NCBI RefSeq assembly: GCF_008831285.2
Contig: NW_022205005.1
Span: 1-53,437 of the forward strand
Direction of reading: 5' to 3'
Origin: Nymphaea colorata
Lineage: Eukaryota > Streptophyta > Magnoliopsida > Nymphaeales > Nymphaeaceae
Length of the DNA stretch: 53,437 nucleotides
Shown here: positions 24,337 through 35,709 of the stretch, one piece after another
Layout of the letters: the number at the start of each line of letters is the position of its first letter
Numbering within the stretch: the stretch's first letter is position 1
The notes under the pieces: generated by a model
What the model was told of the DNA's origin: nothing
Seen by the model: only the letters and a program-made list of their open reading frames with translations
The model's database searches: none
Made by a program: the position numbers and the translations under genes

Positions 24337-25173
24337 ATGGAACTGCCCTTTCCCAAATTGACCCTCAAGATGGTTTCATCCTTTAGAGAAAGCTCAGATA
24401 TCCGAAAGACCTATACATCGCCAGTGATCGATGAATACTAGAAGGTGGCGGCTATGTACAAGAGTTACATCAATGATCTGAGTCCAAAGATAGAAAAGAT
24501 ATATGAGAAGGAGAATTACCGGGACTATCTCAAGGAGCAGAAGCTGAACATGATCAAATCGCAACTTTTTACCAAAAAGGAAGTACTGGAGAGGCAGCTT
24601 GAAGAAAAATTGGACCCCACAAAATCACCGAATGGAAAATTGCACACGGAAATCCTGTCCCTCACCGAATTGGAAACCAATTATAAGTCCATTTTGGCAG
24701 ACATAGAGAAAAATCTTAAAGAAAAACAGGAATAAATAGCTTATTTGGAGGAGTTCGTGCGGCATCAGAAATAAAATATTAAAGGATTGCTCAAATATGA
24801 TTTTAAACAAACGCAGGAAAAGTCTTATTGCAAGCTTCCCAAGATAAACCGCAACAATTCTGAATCATCTTTTTGGAGCCGTGACAGTGGTAAGAGCATC
24901 TATAGACCCTCACGATAGAGTATAATCAGCAAATTGAGCTCAAGCATTATGGATCGGACCAATGAAAGAGTGAATCTAGAGGAGTAGAAATTGATCATGC
25001 TCAAATTGTTCATTGTCTACTATCGGACAGATGCATAGCAGGGAGAATCTTCATTCAGATTGATAGAATCTCTTGAAAAGTAATTGATTGTGAGGGAGGA
25101 GCTGATCAAAGACATCAAGAAGTAGATGAGTGAGCTGTAAGCTCAGAAGAAGATATAAGCGAATATTGAATGA
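24337..25173 (+). CDS. Coiled-coil protein, 278 aa
   Basis: Single exon from ATG 24337 to TGA 25171-25173. Residues ~45-150 form a long Lys/Glu-rich coiled coil (for example EKENYRDYLKEQKLNMIKSQ). A Ser-rich linker follows, then a second helical segment near the C-terminus (EKQLIVREELIKDIKKQMSE). No other domain. It is divergent from the gene at 23495-24280 and convergent with the long coiled-coil gene that follows. Confidence 0.75.
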
Positions 25174-25209
25174 TTTTTACTTATAATTCCATAATAACTT
25201 ACTCGAATA

Positions 25210-27486
25210 TCAAAATCCAAATATGCCTGCTATTTTCTTGATGGATCGTCCTCTTTACTTCTTTTAAACGCTTCCTTTTTTGGGCTTTTCATTCATTTAT
25301 TATGGCTTGGCCTTCAACTAAGAAATGGTATGCTATAACTACTGAATCATCTTATAAGCCTATGTTAACTCGCTGGATAACTAGTTAATTGTAGAAATGT
25401 GCTTGTTGCATTTTGTTTAGTTCTTCTCTTCAGGCTGGCTCTACTTTTTTTATATTTAAGGAATGGCTTCTACTGTTTCTTCGGCTGCAGCTCTTTGATA
25501 ACTGTTTATGACCTCATTAAGTTAAGATATTTTTTCTTCATATTTATGAACTTTTAATTTTTTCTCACTTACTTATGACTTGAGCTTGTTATTTGCTTAG
25601 CTTATTTTTTAATTTTATTATTGAAGAGTGAGCTTTTATTGATGAATATGATCTTTTTCCTCTTTATTGAGAAGCAATCTTTATCTTGCCTATTATATCT
25701 CTTGTCTTAGAGCTGATATTTACTCTGATTTTTGTTGGAGGTTCTGGGATAAAGCCAGCTATAACTCACGCTTCTAGCTCTATAACTTTTATAGCCGTTT
25801 TTATTGCTCTTTTGATTTCGCTTGCAGCTAGCTATTATTTTTGTTGCTTAAAGAGAGAGCTTTTTAATGTTGATTGATTTATTATCTTAGGGATTCAATT
25901 TGCTTAGAATGTTATGCTTATTGATCACTGAATCCCTGCATATTCTTTTCTTGCTAATTTTTATATCGATTTATTTATTTATCCTTCTGTACGAGCAAGT
26001 TATCATAATATTTAACAGTTTAATTAAGTTTGACTTCAAACTATCCTCGTTTTTATTTCCATACTTCTCGCATTTACTTCTATCTGTCCGATATGGCAGC
26101 ATTGATTTCGTTTTATTTTTCCTTAAGAATCAACTATATTTACCTATCCTTTTCCTCGATCTATGAGGCTAATCTTTTTGTTTATTATGCGAGAATTTAG
26201 ATATTGCTGATGAAGTCTACCTTTTAGTTGTTGAGCTCTTCATTACTTTCCTTAAAGAATTTTAGCCTTTCCTTTAGCTACTCGACCTTATTCTTATGCT
26301 GCTCTTATACGTTAGCCAATTTATTCTTCAACTCAACCTGTGCTTGCTATAGTTTTTAATTTTACTGTGCAAGCTTGATGTTGGTTTGACTGGTATTATC
26401 TAATATTGATTACAATCTTTATAAATCTTTTTCCTTTGCTTTGAGAGAGTTGATCATTTTAGTTAATTCTTAATCGTGAGTGGCTTTGTTTTAACTGTTT
26501 TTGTTAATCTTTTGATGCAAATTTTCAACTTCAAGCTCAAGCTGGCCATTCATTTAGGTAAGATTACTTATTCTGTTTTAGAGTAAGGAAACAGTAGTTT
26601 TTAGGGATGCGTTTTGCCTTGTTAAATTCGTGATTTATTATTGAAATAAGGCAATTTCAGATGAATATTTTGACTCATTTTCAATGCTCAGCTTTTATTG
26701 AATTGACAATTTCTGCTTGACCTGGCTCAATTAATTTGTTAGCTTCGTCTAAACGTCTTTTAGAGAGGTGAATTATTTTTCCTTGCAAAAATATTCCACT
26801 TCTTTTTACTCTATGGTCAGTCTCATATTCTTATTCTCATTTTTCAGCGATGTGCATGCTTCTTCAGCTTGTATAAGCTCTTTTCCTAATCTCTATAGAT
26901 CTCTTTTGAGTTAAGCCAATTGATTGTGAGTTTATTCATCATTTTCTTTGTGTGCGTTTGCCTATAAGTCCTTTGTGATTCTTTACACAAACTCTTCTAA
27001 CTATGCATTCAATTATTTGGCTTTTTCGTGTTGCTGCTGAAGTTGCTGAAACTACTGCACAAGATTCTGATTTTCTTTTCTAAGGGTTTTTATGGTTAAA
27101 TTATTTTATTAACGTATTTGTTCAAGCTTGTTGAGTTCGATATTCAATGCCTTCATTTTTGCAGTTTCGTCTTTACTTTATTTGAGGATTGATATTTGTC
27201 TCTTCAACTCAGAGTTTTAAGTCTGCATCTATTGAATATCTTGTCTTAATTGCTCATTTGTTTTTGCCTGAGTCTTGTATGATGACAATATTTCATTGGA
27301 AGTTTCCATCTTGTCAAAGTGTGGGGAGCATTTATTGAAAATTTTTAGGTAAAGATCTTCGATATAATTCTCTTGATTGGGGACGACAGCAACTTTCTCT
27401 TTCTTCTTTTTCAATATTTCCAGTAATACTTGAGACTTCTTGACTACTTTTTCCGATTACTTCTTACTCCTTTGTTCGGCATTCAT
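25210..27486 (-). CDS. Long coiled-coil protein, 758 aa
   Basis: Single exon from ATG at 27486 to TGA (complement of 25210-25212), with no TGA in 757 codons. Over 60 TAA/TAG codons are read as Gln, which makes the gene invisible under the standard code. Almost the entire protein after residue ~60 is a Gln/Lys/Glu/Leu heptad coiled coil, broken near residues 480-520. It ends in a basic tail (KKGSVQKKQRGRSIKKI). Candidate roles are centriole, basal-body or cortical scaffolding, but I cannot assign a family. The opposite strand looks deceptively like a multi-pass membrane protein. Confidence 0.85.
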
Positions 27487-27664
27487 TGATGAAGATATAT
27501 ATTAAAACCATCCCAACAATGATTAAAAGTGATGTAGCATGGTCTTTGGCTGATTTCTATTTTTTCGAAAAAAGGTTGAGAGTCAGTTATGCTTGGTGTG
27601 TATTTTGCGCTAAATTATAATGGAAGTTTAAATGGTTGGTCTAGTACAGTATTATAATTATCGA
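27487..27664. promoter_or_regulatory. Shared promoter region
   Basis: The 178-base spacer between the divergent starts of the long coiled-coil gene and the DP gene must hold both promoters. No specific element identified. Confidence 0.4.
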
Positions 27665-28730
27665 ATGAGTAACAACTCTATCTGCTTGGACTCTCCTTTC
27701 TTCAAGGCTCCAGTTTCCCTCGTCACCCAGACCATGAAGGAGATCGAAATGGACCAGGAGGATTCGTAAACTCACCGCTTCATCTTCTGCTCGCCTGAGA
27801 TCATACCCCCCACCTTCAGATTGAACCACAGTCTCACTCCTCCGTCCCCCTGGCCTTTCCCCGCAAATAGCGACCAAACGTACCGGTCTGGGTAGCTTTC
27901 CCTGCCGACGCTTTTCCAGCACTAAACTTTGAGATAATAGGTGATCGGTAACCGGATTACTTACAGTGACTCTGAAGAAGAAGCTAGCATGATCACTCCG
28001 AAGAGGCCAAGGCTGAGCTTAATGGACTAGATCTAAGATGCGTAACTACACACAACAGGTAGAAAGTAGAGTCCCTAACCGCTTCAAACTTTCAAGCCAC
28101 CAAGACCCAGGGAAAGAGGCTTGAAAAAGCTATCCCAGAGAGCTTACGAAATTGTTAAAACTTTCAAAAACGTCACCTATAGCGAAGTGGCCCACAAATT
28201 GGTCGTTGAGATCAGCAATGATGATGAGTAAGACGCTGATGTAGCTTTTCTTTTATTTAGTCCAGAGAGGAGCAAAACATAAAAAGGAGAGTCTATGATG
28301 CCCTCAACGTTCTTATTTCTTCGGGATTGATCAAGAAGGAGGGAAGGAGGATCACCTGTGCTCCGAGAAAGAGCAGAAGAGGAGACTAGAATTATGATTC
28401 TGTTTAAGAACTGAAGAGAAAGATAATTGTGAAATAACAGCAGAACACTATGAAAATGAAGAAGGTGAAGGAAATCCAAGAAAAGTATCAACTGATTAAA
28501 TTTTTAATGGCAAGAAATCAGAAAAATCACCGTCGTCATTAAAGATAATCCGTCCCTTTCCCTTTTATCGGCTTCAACGTGACTGAAGCTGGGTTGGTAC
28601 ATATGATATTATTTAGAAAACTCTGAGCTCTTCGCCATAAGAGTATGTGATTAAGGCTGAAGATCCTATTCAACTTTTTGGAGACGTTGACAGTTTAAAA
28701 TGGCTTAGGGAGCATGTTCAAAGCAATTGA
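27665..28730 (+). CDS. DP: E2F-partner transcription factor, DP family, 341 aa, two introns
   Basis: DP proteins pair with E2F and drive cell-cycle genes from the nucleus. The winged-helix DNA-binding domain (about residues 150-235) contains GLKKLSQRAYEIVKTF, VTYSEVAHKLV and, after splicing, IKRRVYDALNVL. RRVYDALNVL is the DP signature (E2F proteins have RRIYDITNVL). A basic coiled-coil follows, and then a DP-type dimerisation end (PFPFIGFNVTEAGL..EYVIKAEDPIQLFGDVDSLK). Introns: 28241-28260 and 28597-28616, both 20 nt; each is needed to keep the motif or the C-terminus in frame. The first ~110 residues are Pro/Ser-rich and unconserved. No E2F gene is in this window. Confidence 0.9.
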
Positions 28731-28969
28731 AAATCTCTAATTTATGGTCCTTTCCTTTATTTTATCTAAACATTTACAATAATAGCCCTCCACTGCTTTA
28801 AGCAGCATAGCTTCATCATTTTTCTCATTATAAGTTATCTGATTATTCATATGGATTCCATTGAAGGAAAAAATGATAATGAAGGCATGAAAAAAGATAG
28901 CTATTTTTGAATAATTCAATCATTGCAAGAAAATAAATGAAAAATCCATTATATTAATTTTATTTCATC

Positions 28970-29839
28970 ATGTCCATGTCGCAAATACTCCATTCAAGCA
29001 AGACAAAGACTCAATCCTCCCCCCAACCGATCGACCACAACTACATGAACTCTATTTATCAGAAGATAGTAGAGAAGATGGAGGTGCTGGATCGTCTCAA
29101 CGACGAATACAAGGTCAAACAATAAGAGCATTTCCTTAAAACCTTCATGTCCGTATTGTAAAAGATGGGAAACGATTTAATCTTGGCGCAGGAAGCCTAC
29201 AGGAACGTCGATCTGTAGGCCAGGAAAGATAACTATTGCCTACTCCTGGCCAAGGAACTCAGCTTCTTCAAGGAACAGTCCTACAGCTTGAGGGAAATTC
29301 TCAACGCAAAGGAAAAATAGATAAGTGAGATGAAGATCTAAATGGGAACATTGCAAAGCGAACTCAGTTTCATCAGGCAAGGCTTTGAATCAAAAGTAAA
29401 ATAATCCATGAAGCTCAAATCGTAAATCCAAGGATTGAAGAGGCAAATCAAGTATTTGAGTGACCCTGCGAACAACAGCATCTTCAAGTTTACCAATCCC
29501 GAAGCAATCAAAGATATCAGCGCTTTATAGGCAAATAAAAAGAAAAGTTTGAGTCTTGCTAATTACTTGGAGTAGGGATCTTTGTAGCTGAGAAAGATAG
29601 GCAACAGGCTCTCGATAACGAAAGACCAGAACAGAAGAAAGAATAATTCGATGACTCTTGAGGTGAAAGGAAGCACATAGCGAAACCAACTCGACGGATT
29701 TTTCAATCCTGAAAGTGTGACTTTTCGGCAGAACAGAAAGCAATAGATATCAACACACGCTTCCTTTAGAAAGAAGATGATCAGTCAGCATCTCAATCGC
29801 ACGGCTCTCCAATCCTACGAGCCTCTACTCGAATCTTGA
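28970..29839 (+). CDS. Coiled-coil protein, 289 aa
   Basis: Single exon from ATG 28970 to TGA 29837-29839. Residues ~25-160 are a coiled coil with regular Leu/Gln/Lys heptads. The rest is basic and Ser/Asn-rich. A second Met two codons downstream could also start it. No recognised family. It converges with the membrane-protein gene, 50 bases between stops. Confidence 0.75.
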
Positions 29840-29889
29840 TCAGCTTTAATCTATGTAATTGCTTAATAATAATAACCATTTATGAATTT

Positions 29890-30573
29890 TCACACAAGTT
29901 CTCGGCCCCTCCAGTCGAAGCATAAAAATCTGCAAATAGAAAGGCACCACTTGTCGGTATTTAGCATTTTTATGCATTCTGGGAAGGCATAGCCCAAGAT
30001 TGCCCAGATGTCACCGATGATAAAGAAGAAAAATATAGGATTTCCACTTGATAACAGCAGGAAAAAAGCAAATTCGGTACTGAAAATGACTCCAATCCAA
30101 GAATAGGCACTCAATTCAATCAAATTGTTCATGGAATACAATGATATCCGCTTTAGGCCTACCGAAATTAACAAGCATACTAGTTGTAGGGACATGAGAT
30201 CGAGCTTGAGAGGCTTAAATATGCCCAAATAGTAAAAATAGAAACGGTAGATGAAGAATTACTTTAAACATTTAAACCTAGAAGCTCAAAACCATTCAAG
30301 CTTTATTGGAGGATCAGCCCTGCTCCACAAGAGATAAATAAGGATGCGAATTAGAAATAAATAAGGCTCGGAGGATACCAAGGCCTATCGGAATGGATAT
30401 TAGTCTGTTATCATAAAATCACTGCCCAAAGATTAGCCAGACCCTCTCATGTGCAGATCACTAAGATACTAAATTCGCACTCCTGATAAAAAGAAACCAA
30501 CCATCAGTCCTTGGGAGGGCTACAACGAAGTAGACAATGTAGGGCCATCATCGATGTAGAGGGGAAGGGTCAT
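29890..30573 (-). CDS. Multi-pass membrane protein, 222 aa, possible 15-nt intron
   Basis: ATG at 30573 to TGA (complement of 29890-29892). An in-frame TGA near 30285 is removed if the 15-nt GTTTTGAGCTTCTAG (30278-30292) is an intron. That leaves the frame unchanged (281 + 388 = 669 bases). The first ~70 residues are soluble. The C-terminal ~150 residues carry about four hydrophobic segments (IFLIRILIYLL-like, VCLLISVGL, FAFFLLLSS, FFFFIIGDIWAILGYAF) and end in a Cys-rich tail. If the intron is not real, the locus is two ORFs, the second without an ATG. Not recognised. Confidence 0.6.
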
Positions 30574-30894
30574 CAAGATCAAAGATTGGAGGAAAGATTA
30601 TGTGAAGACTACAAATTGAGACAATCAATATATTTGTTTATTTATATACGAACAACTTTTAATTAATTTTAAGCTTGTGAATTACCTCGAATTATTAGAA
30701 AGTTATAGGTAAGATTTAGAAGAATCCTTTAAAATTAAACTACGAAAAGCAACTTCACAATAATGCATATTACACTTTAGTTCACAAAAAAACCGCTTCG
30801 ATCAAACATCGGCTCGCTTCTATTAATTTCTTATCATACTTGACCAAATCGATTCTTGATTTATCCTCCCAAGGTTCATTAGAATTATCATTAA
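30574..30894. promoter_or_regulatory. Divergent intergenic region
   Basis: About 320 AT-rich bases between two divergent starts; presumed promoters of both. Nothing else seen. Confidence 0.4.
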
Positions 30895-31383
30895 ATGTCA
30901 GACAACATCCTATACTAAGACAAAGACGTGGTGATCCGTGACGATCGCATCATTATCAAGTGCTACTTCTTCCCCTTCGGCAACAAAAAGACCATCTACT
31001 TCCACTAGATCTAGCGAGTGGAAATGAGGAACTACGCATGGAAGGGCAAACTGTGGGGAATGTCCGCCACAGAATGGGGATACTGGATGCCAGGAGACCT
31101 CAAAAGATGGGACTACGATCGATATGTGGCCGTATACAATGGCAGTAGCATCACACCTTCTTTCACTTGCACGGACATGAACAGGGCCTATCAGATTCTC
31201 AATGAAGCCTTAGCCAAATATAAAGAAAATGACAGGGGGAAGGAAAGTGGCTCTGATGAGGGCTCAAAATTCCTAAAAAAAAATAGAAATGATTGTGGGT
31301 TATTTTGGATGATGCAGTAATGCCATTATTGCAGTATTTAAGCTCTGTGGATTATATTAAATATTGATTTTACCCATCGATGA
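30895..31383 (+). CDS. PH-like-fold protein, 162 aa
   Basis: Single exon from ATG 30895 to TGA 31381-31383. The first ~110 residues alternate short beta strands in a pattern like small PH-like proteins: IIIKCYFFPFGNKKTIYFHQ, IQRVEM, a Trp-rich loop (WGMSATEWGYWMP), VAVYNG, and a closing helix (NRAYQILNEALAKYKEN). The C-terminal 40 residues are polar, then Cys/Trp-rich, and may include untranslated sequence if the real stop or an intron was missed. Function unknown; fold assignment is by eye. Confidence 0.6.
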
Positions 31384-31513
31384 ACAGCTTCATTTAATTT
31401 AAAACAGTACGGTAAGGTCTAGCTGTGCTTTTGGGGGTATGCGATGATAAAAACAAGAGAAGGGGTAAAGTTGAAGTATTTCAAGATGAGTCTTTCCAAT
31501 AAAGCAACGTGAA

Positions 31514-31915
31514 TCAATGAGTCGATTCCTCTTTCTTCTCTCCATTATTTTACTCTTCTTGCTTCTCTCCCTCGTTTTGCTCGTTGGGTTCTTCCTCATA
31601 GGCCTGTTCCTCGTATTTTTCATAGTCCTCAACTTGCTGGTTTTCTTCATCTTTTTCATAGATTTTTTGAGCTTCGGCCCAGTTCTCCTTGGGGTGCTTG
31701 GCCTCGTAGTGAATCTGCATGGACTTGAGGGATGGCTGCATGGTGAGGCACTTCTCGCACTGGATGTAGATGTCCTTCTTTCCCTCCTTGGGAGCAATTC
31801 TTTGCTGTTTGCCGCTGGCGCCGCCTCCGCAACCGCCCTGTCTCATCTTGGCTGCGTGGATCTTGCCGGCGATCTCCTTGGCTGTGTGCTTTGTTGGCTT
31901 TGCTTTGCCACCCAT
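31514..31915 (-). CDS. ZNF706/4F5-type zinc-binding protein, 133 aa
   Basis: ATG at 31915 to TGA (complement of 31514-31516). The N-terminus is the basic 4F5/SERF-like segment (MGGKAKPTKHTAKEIAGK, then a Gly-rich stretch). It is followed by a single C2H2-like finger: IQCEKC..QIHYEAKHPK, which matches the conserved end of ZNF706 and related plant proteins. The extra ~45 residues at the C-terminus are Glu/Gln/Asn-rich and acidic. Codon use is GC-rich, typical of well-expressed genes here. Family members are small, abundant and poorly understood, with proposed links to protein aggregation and translation. Confidence 0.8.
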
Positions 31916-32048
31916 TTGGTTGTTTAAATTATATTATTGTAGGGATTATTTTTTGGGAGCACTTTTAAGAAGTAGACATGGGGGGACTATGTGGAAAGAA
32001 AAAACAGGTAAAGGTGGAAGGGGACGGATAAGATAGGAATTGATATTA

Positions 32049-33236
32049 TCACTGATAGTTTCTGGCGGAGAGCTTGGCATCGTTGCGGGAGGAACGGAGA
32101 GAACCGTAGTTGTTGACGGATATGATGCGTTTCCTGCGGATGACGTTGATGATGGCCTCGTCCTCACGCACGTAGTTCTCCATCTCCTCCTGGACGTAGG
32201 CGTTGTGCTTTAGCAAGTTTTGCAGGTGCTACTGACAGTAGGCCAAATCGGATTTCAGTTTGGTGTTTTGAGATACGAACTATTGGTTGAGTTTGGCTAT
32301 TTGGCCACTTTCTCCTCTAACTTGGTCGAGATCCTTGGTCTTGTCGGCAATGTTCCTTTCAATCTTTTCTAAATAATTCTTAGATTACTGATGATGCCTG
32401 AAAGTTCATTGTACTTTTCGCTTTCAATTTTGAGCAGGTTGTTCTTGTGTCTGGTCTATTTTTGGTTCTTTTCGTTTTGGTGTTCCAATTCTATGTAATT
32501 TTCGACCTGGTTCTTGATGAGCTCGTGCTTATCGGCAAATGTTTTTTCTAGGAGGTCGATCCTATTCTCCTTCTGGCTGAGATCGTTATCGATGCCTGCG
32601 TTTTCCTGCTCATAGCCCTTCAGCTTCTCCTTCAGCAGGGTGTTCTCCTCCGACATTTCGTTTATGTAGGATTTCACCTCGAGAATTTTACGGTTGATCT
32701 CTGAAAGCCTTGCCTCGTAGTCCCTGATGGTCTCGCTTAGCTTCTTGATTTCGTGCAAGATTTCATCCTACTGGGCTCGGAGGCGGTAGTGCTAGTTTAG
32801 AAGTTTCTAGTTGTCCCATGCAGGGAGAGGCCTTCCTTTTTCAATTTTTAAATCTATATCATCTTGGAATTCAGCGACCGCTTCAGCTCCGCCTCTTCCT
32901 CCTCCACTTATCCCAGTTCATTGGTGGCGTTCCTCAGTTCAGCTCTCAGTGCATCTACTTCCTTCTTCAATTCGTTGATGGACTTGATGGTTAATTCCAA
33001 TTTCAATTTGCCCTCCTCGTCGGTCTTGGCCTACGTCACACAAGGGGTACTGTTTCAGCGGAGAGGAGTTTGGTTTTTTATATGAGTTCGACCAGGTAGT
33101 TCTCGAGGATGGCTAGCTCTTTCTCCCTGCCGCGGGCGACGATGAGGTCCTCCTTGAGCTTGCGGATCATGTTATCTCGTGGGTCTGTTTCAGAGCGTGG
33201 GGCTGTGCGAATGGGTGAGACAGGTCTTCTGGACAT
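32049..33236 (-). CDS. Coiled-coil protein, about 382 aa, two introns and one frame break
   Basis: ATG at 33236 to TGA (complement of 32049-32051). Introns of 20 nt at 33031-33050 and 32369-32388 are well supported because both neighbours are perfect coiled coil. A -1 frame change near 32875-32882 has no fitting GT..AG intron; a missing G in CGGTCG would give ..ELKRVAEFQDDIDLK. The N-terminus is basic and Arg/Pro-rich (MSRRPVSPIRTAPRSE), and the C-terminus is basic (VIRRKRIISVNNYGSLRSSR). Between them there is almost continuous coiled coil, with one short Pro/Trp patch (GRPLPAWDNQ). Likely cytoskeletal. Not assigned. Confidence 0.7.
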
Positions 33237-33321
33237 GTAAAGCTAACAGAAAAATAATACGAATAATCTGGATTGATATGCTAATTTGGGGTGTTACAGA
33301 TGATAAATCTGGTAGGTATGA

Positions 33322-33772
33322 TCACTTCTTTTCCTTCTTGCCGGTGAAGAGGGCGAGGAGGGAAATGCCCTTGACGCCGACCACTTTGAAGCGGATGCCC
33401 GGAATATCTCCCTTGGACTTGCCCTTCTTACCGAAACCGGCCACGAGGACCTCATCGTTTTCGGCGAGATAGTTGAGGCAACCGTCCCAAGGTACAAAAG
33501 CGGCGACCTTCTTGCCGTTCTTCTTGAGCATCACTCTGACTCCCTTTCTGACGGCGGAGTTGGGCTGCTTAGACTCCACACCGATCTTTTCGACGACGAG
33601 ACCCTTGGCCATGCAGCTGCCCATGAAGGGGTTTTTGAATCTCGAGCACAAAAGCCGAGCGTTGTACTCCTTGTCGTTCCACCTGAAGCTAAAAGAAGAA
33701 GTACTTCTGAAGTCTGCGCTTGGTGGCCAGCTTACGTCCGGCGCGGATACCTCTTGGCTTGCCTGAACCCAT
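33322..33772 (-). CDS. RPS23: 40S ribosomal protein uS12 (S23), 142 aa, one intron
   Basis: Decoding-centre protein of the small ribosomal subunit. ATG at 33772 to TGA (complement of 33322-33324). A 22-nt intron at 33683-33704 restores ..RRLQK|WNDKEY, the counterpart of human RRDQKWHDKQY. Then come [59 protein letters not shown] and the C-terminal KKEKK. The invariant QPNSA loop that contacts mRNA-tRNA is intact. Length matches the eukaryotic family (143). GC-rich codons. No frame defects although its neighbours on both sides carry them. Confidence 0.97.
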
Positions 33773-33847
33773 ACAAATTAATAATTAATAATTAATTAAT
33801 AAATATTAATTAATCACTTTGCCCCGAAGAACCGCAACGGACGGAGA

Positions 33848-34499
33848 TCACCCGCGGGAGGGGGCGCCGCCGAGCGAGGAAATGGATGCGCTCCGACTGC
33901 TGCCCTTCAGCTTGTTGATCCTGCCCAATTCCTTGCTGATTTCCCTGAACTTCTCCATTATCAGCTTCTTCTCCTCGCGTTTCCGCACCCGCATCAAATC
34001 GTTGAGGTTGCGCATCTTCTTGGTGGTCCAGCATTGGATCTTGGGCCAGTGCATTCGATATTGGTGATGATCTTCATGTTCTATTCGAAGAGCTAGCTTT
34101 CGTTGCGGAAGACGTCTTTGATCTTGAAGCGAGAGTTGAGGAGGAATTGCTTTTGTTGCTTTTGTTGGAACTCAAGGTTTTCATTCGCAATGGGTTTGGC
34201 TTTATTTCTGGAAACTTTTTCGTCTCGATTTTGGGACCCGTCGTCTCTATTCGGTATATCAGCTTCATGTTCTCTTAGAAAAGCTTGTCGCTTTATTCTG
34301 GATCGATGCAGTATACACTCGCGTTGCTCTATGCGTTTTTGAATATCGTAGCCCCTGTAATTGCGATTGAGGTGGAAGGTGGGCTTGTATTTCTCTATTT
34401 TTTGGATCATGCCGCGAATGCGTCTAGGTTATATTAGCGTTACTCCTGATGGCGGGCGAGGGACTATAGACTCAACGCCTTCCTGCTCTCCCTATTCAT
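33848..34499 (-). CDS. Basic protein, about 204-210 aa, one intron and one frame break
   Basis: ATG at 34499 to TGA (complement of 33848-33850). A 20-nt intron (34424-34443) joins MNRESRKALSLQSLARHQE to the main ORF. A second shift of -1 lies near 34061, where a missing base in ACCAATATCG would give KIITNYRMHWPKIQCWTTKK. A 17-nt intron at 34097-34113 is a weaker alternative. Motifs worth searching are YKPTFHLNRNYRGYDIQKRI and the WPKIQCWTTKKMRNLNDLM block. Both have the look of conserved ciliate axonemal proteins, but I cannot name a family. Divergent from the PH-like gene. Confidence 0.6.
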
Positions 34500-34650
34500 T
34501 CCTTTTAATATATTTATTATTGCCGTCAGAATCCACATCAATCACAACCGAACCCTTTTTCTGTTCCCGTTTGTTCTGGATGGGGGATGTAGTATGCGTA
34601 GTGGTATTATAATGCTGAAGCAATGGTAAATTATAATTGGTAGTGGGTAA

Positions 34651-35651
34651 ATGAGCGAGGTAAAGAGTTCTTTGGTCTGGGTCAGAGCACGAAGAAGGAT
34701 AAGTAGAAATAGGGGGTGGTTGTGGGCGAGGTGTAGTACAAGCAGGTGAGCAACAAGGACGATTTTATCGGTGAGCTGAGTGACGAATAAAAATAGGCGG
34801 AGTTCAACCGCCAGCACGAGGAGTACATCAAGATGAAATTGAACCGCAAGAAGGAACTCATCCGCATCAAACGGGAAGAGTTCGGCACCTCCTCCTCAGA
34901 AGAAAATGACAATAGCAGCGAGGAAGATATCGCAGAGGTCAAACAGCCCAAGAAAGTGGAAACCAAACGCTCCAAAGGAAAGATAGAAGGAAAGGGATCA
35001 CTCCATCAGGACTCAACCAACTACCCTGTATTGCTCTAACTCAAAAAATTGAACGTTGAGACTGAACTGGTCTTGCTCGATAAGGAATTCTAAGTAAACA
35101 AGCGCACGATCCCCTATTCCAAAGTAATCCGCATCCACCTCGCCGCCTCATAGGAGAAGCCGAAGCGCAAGCTCCGTATCGTCTTGGTCGACGAGTAATT
35201 CGCCCTCGCCTACAACCAGAGGGAGGATTTAAACGCCAAGGATAAGAGCGAGGAGATCTTCCTCAAATTGCTCAGAGCCAAGCTTTAGTCCAGGGAGACC
35301 AAGTTTTTCCCCCTCTAGCGCAAGAGCAATCCCAACGAGTACAGCAGCTAGCAGAAGGAGGGAGCGGTGGCCTACGATCGAATCTTCAAGAAATCGCAGA
35401 TAATCGGCACTTGGTAGTAGCGGTTCATAATAATAAAGGCGGACGGACTGTACTCCTACCGCAGTCTGAAGTCGAAGCCGACCATGTTCATCTCTCTGAA
35501 GGAGATGCGTGAGGTGCAGACGCAATTCGACCTCTACAAGGAGCTCCTGGTGGTGAAGCTGATCTACAACACCACAAAGACGGATTTCGGTCTTCCCATC
35601 GATCCCCAGTTGCAGTGGATCGGCCACTTCCTGGCCTTGATTCCCTCCTGA
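34651..35651 (+). CDS. Tandem PH-like domain protein, about 324 aa
   Basis: ATG 34651 to TGA 35649-35651. The frame requires either a 26-nt GT..AG intron at 34660-34685 or a one-base loss there; the N-terminus is therefore uncertain. After a charged coiled-coil (~60 residues) and an acidic-basic linker there are two beta-rich segments. The first, about residues 135-215, is LNVETELVLLDKEFQVNKRT with a closing helix. The second, about 235-315, is QIIGTWQQRFIIIKADGLYS, SYRSLKSKP, MFISLKEM and LLVVKLIYN. The second has the G-x-W-x-x-R-(hydrophobic)3 signature of PH domains, which bind phosphoinositides or proteins at membranes. Confidence 0.65.
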
Positions 35652-35709
35652 TTGTGTGCATGTGCTTAGCTCACCCGATATTTAAATAGATATCGATTGC
35701 AGTTGCAGA

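Noticed and set aside
25223-26166. Plus-strand frames resembling a multi-pass membrane protein with TGA as Trp or a mitochondrial insertion
   Set aside because: The minus strand carries one uninterrupted 758-codon coiled-coil frame (25210-27486). The hydrophobic plus-strand peptides are its antisense (Glu/Lys/Gln codons reversed give Phe/Leu/Ile).
27641-27922. Minus-strand Arg/Gly-rich ORF
   Set aside because: Antisense of the N-terminal part of the DP gene, which continues in frame into a recognisable DNA-binding domain.
28737-28919. Minus-strand ORF starting with a signal-peptide-like sequence
   Set aside because: With TAG as Gln it runs on for nearly 200 bases antisense to the DP gene; its start lies in the DP/coiled-coil spacer and nothing supports expression.
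31517-31927. Plus-strand 136-codon hydrophobic ORF
   Set aside because: Antisense of the ZNF706/4F5-type gene, whose finger motif is clear on the minus strand.
34097-34113. 17-nt intron in the basic protein gene at 33848-34499
   Set aside because: Ends AAAG and starts GTC; a one-base loss near 34061 gives the better peptide KIITNYRMHWPKIQ.
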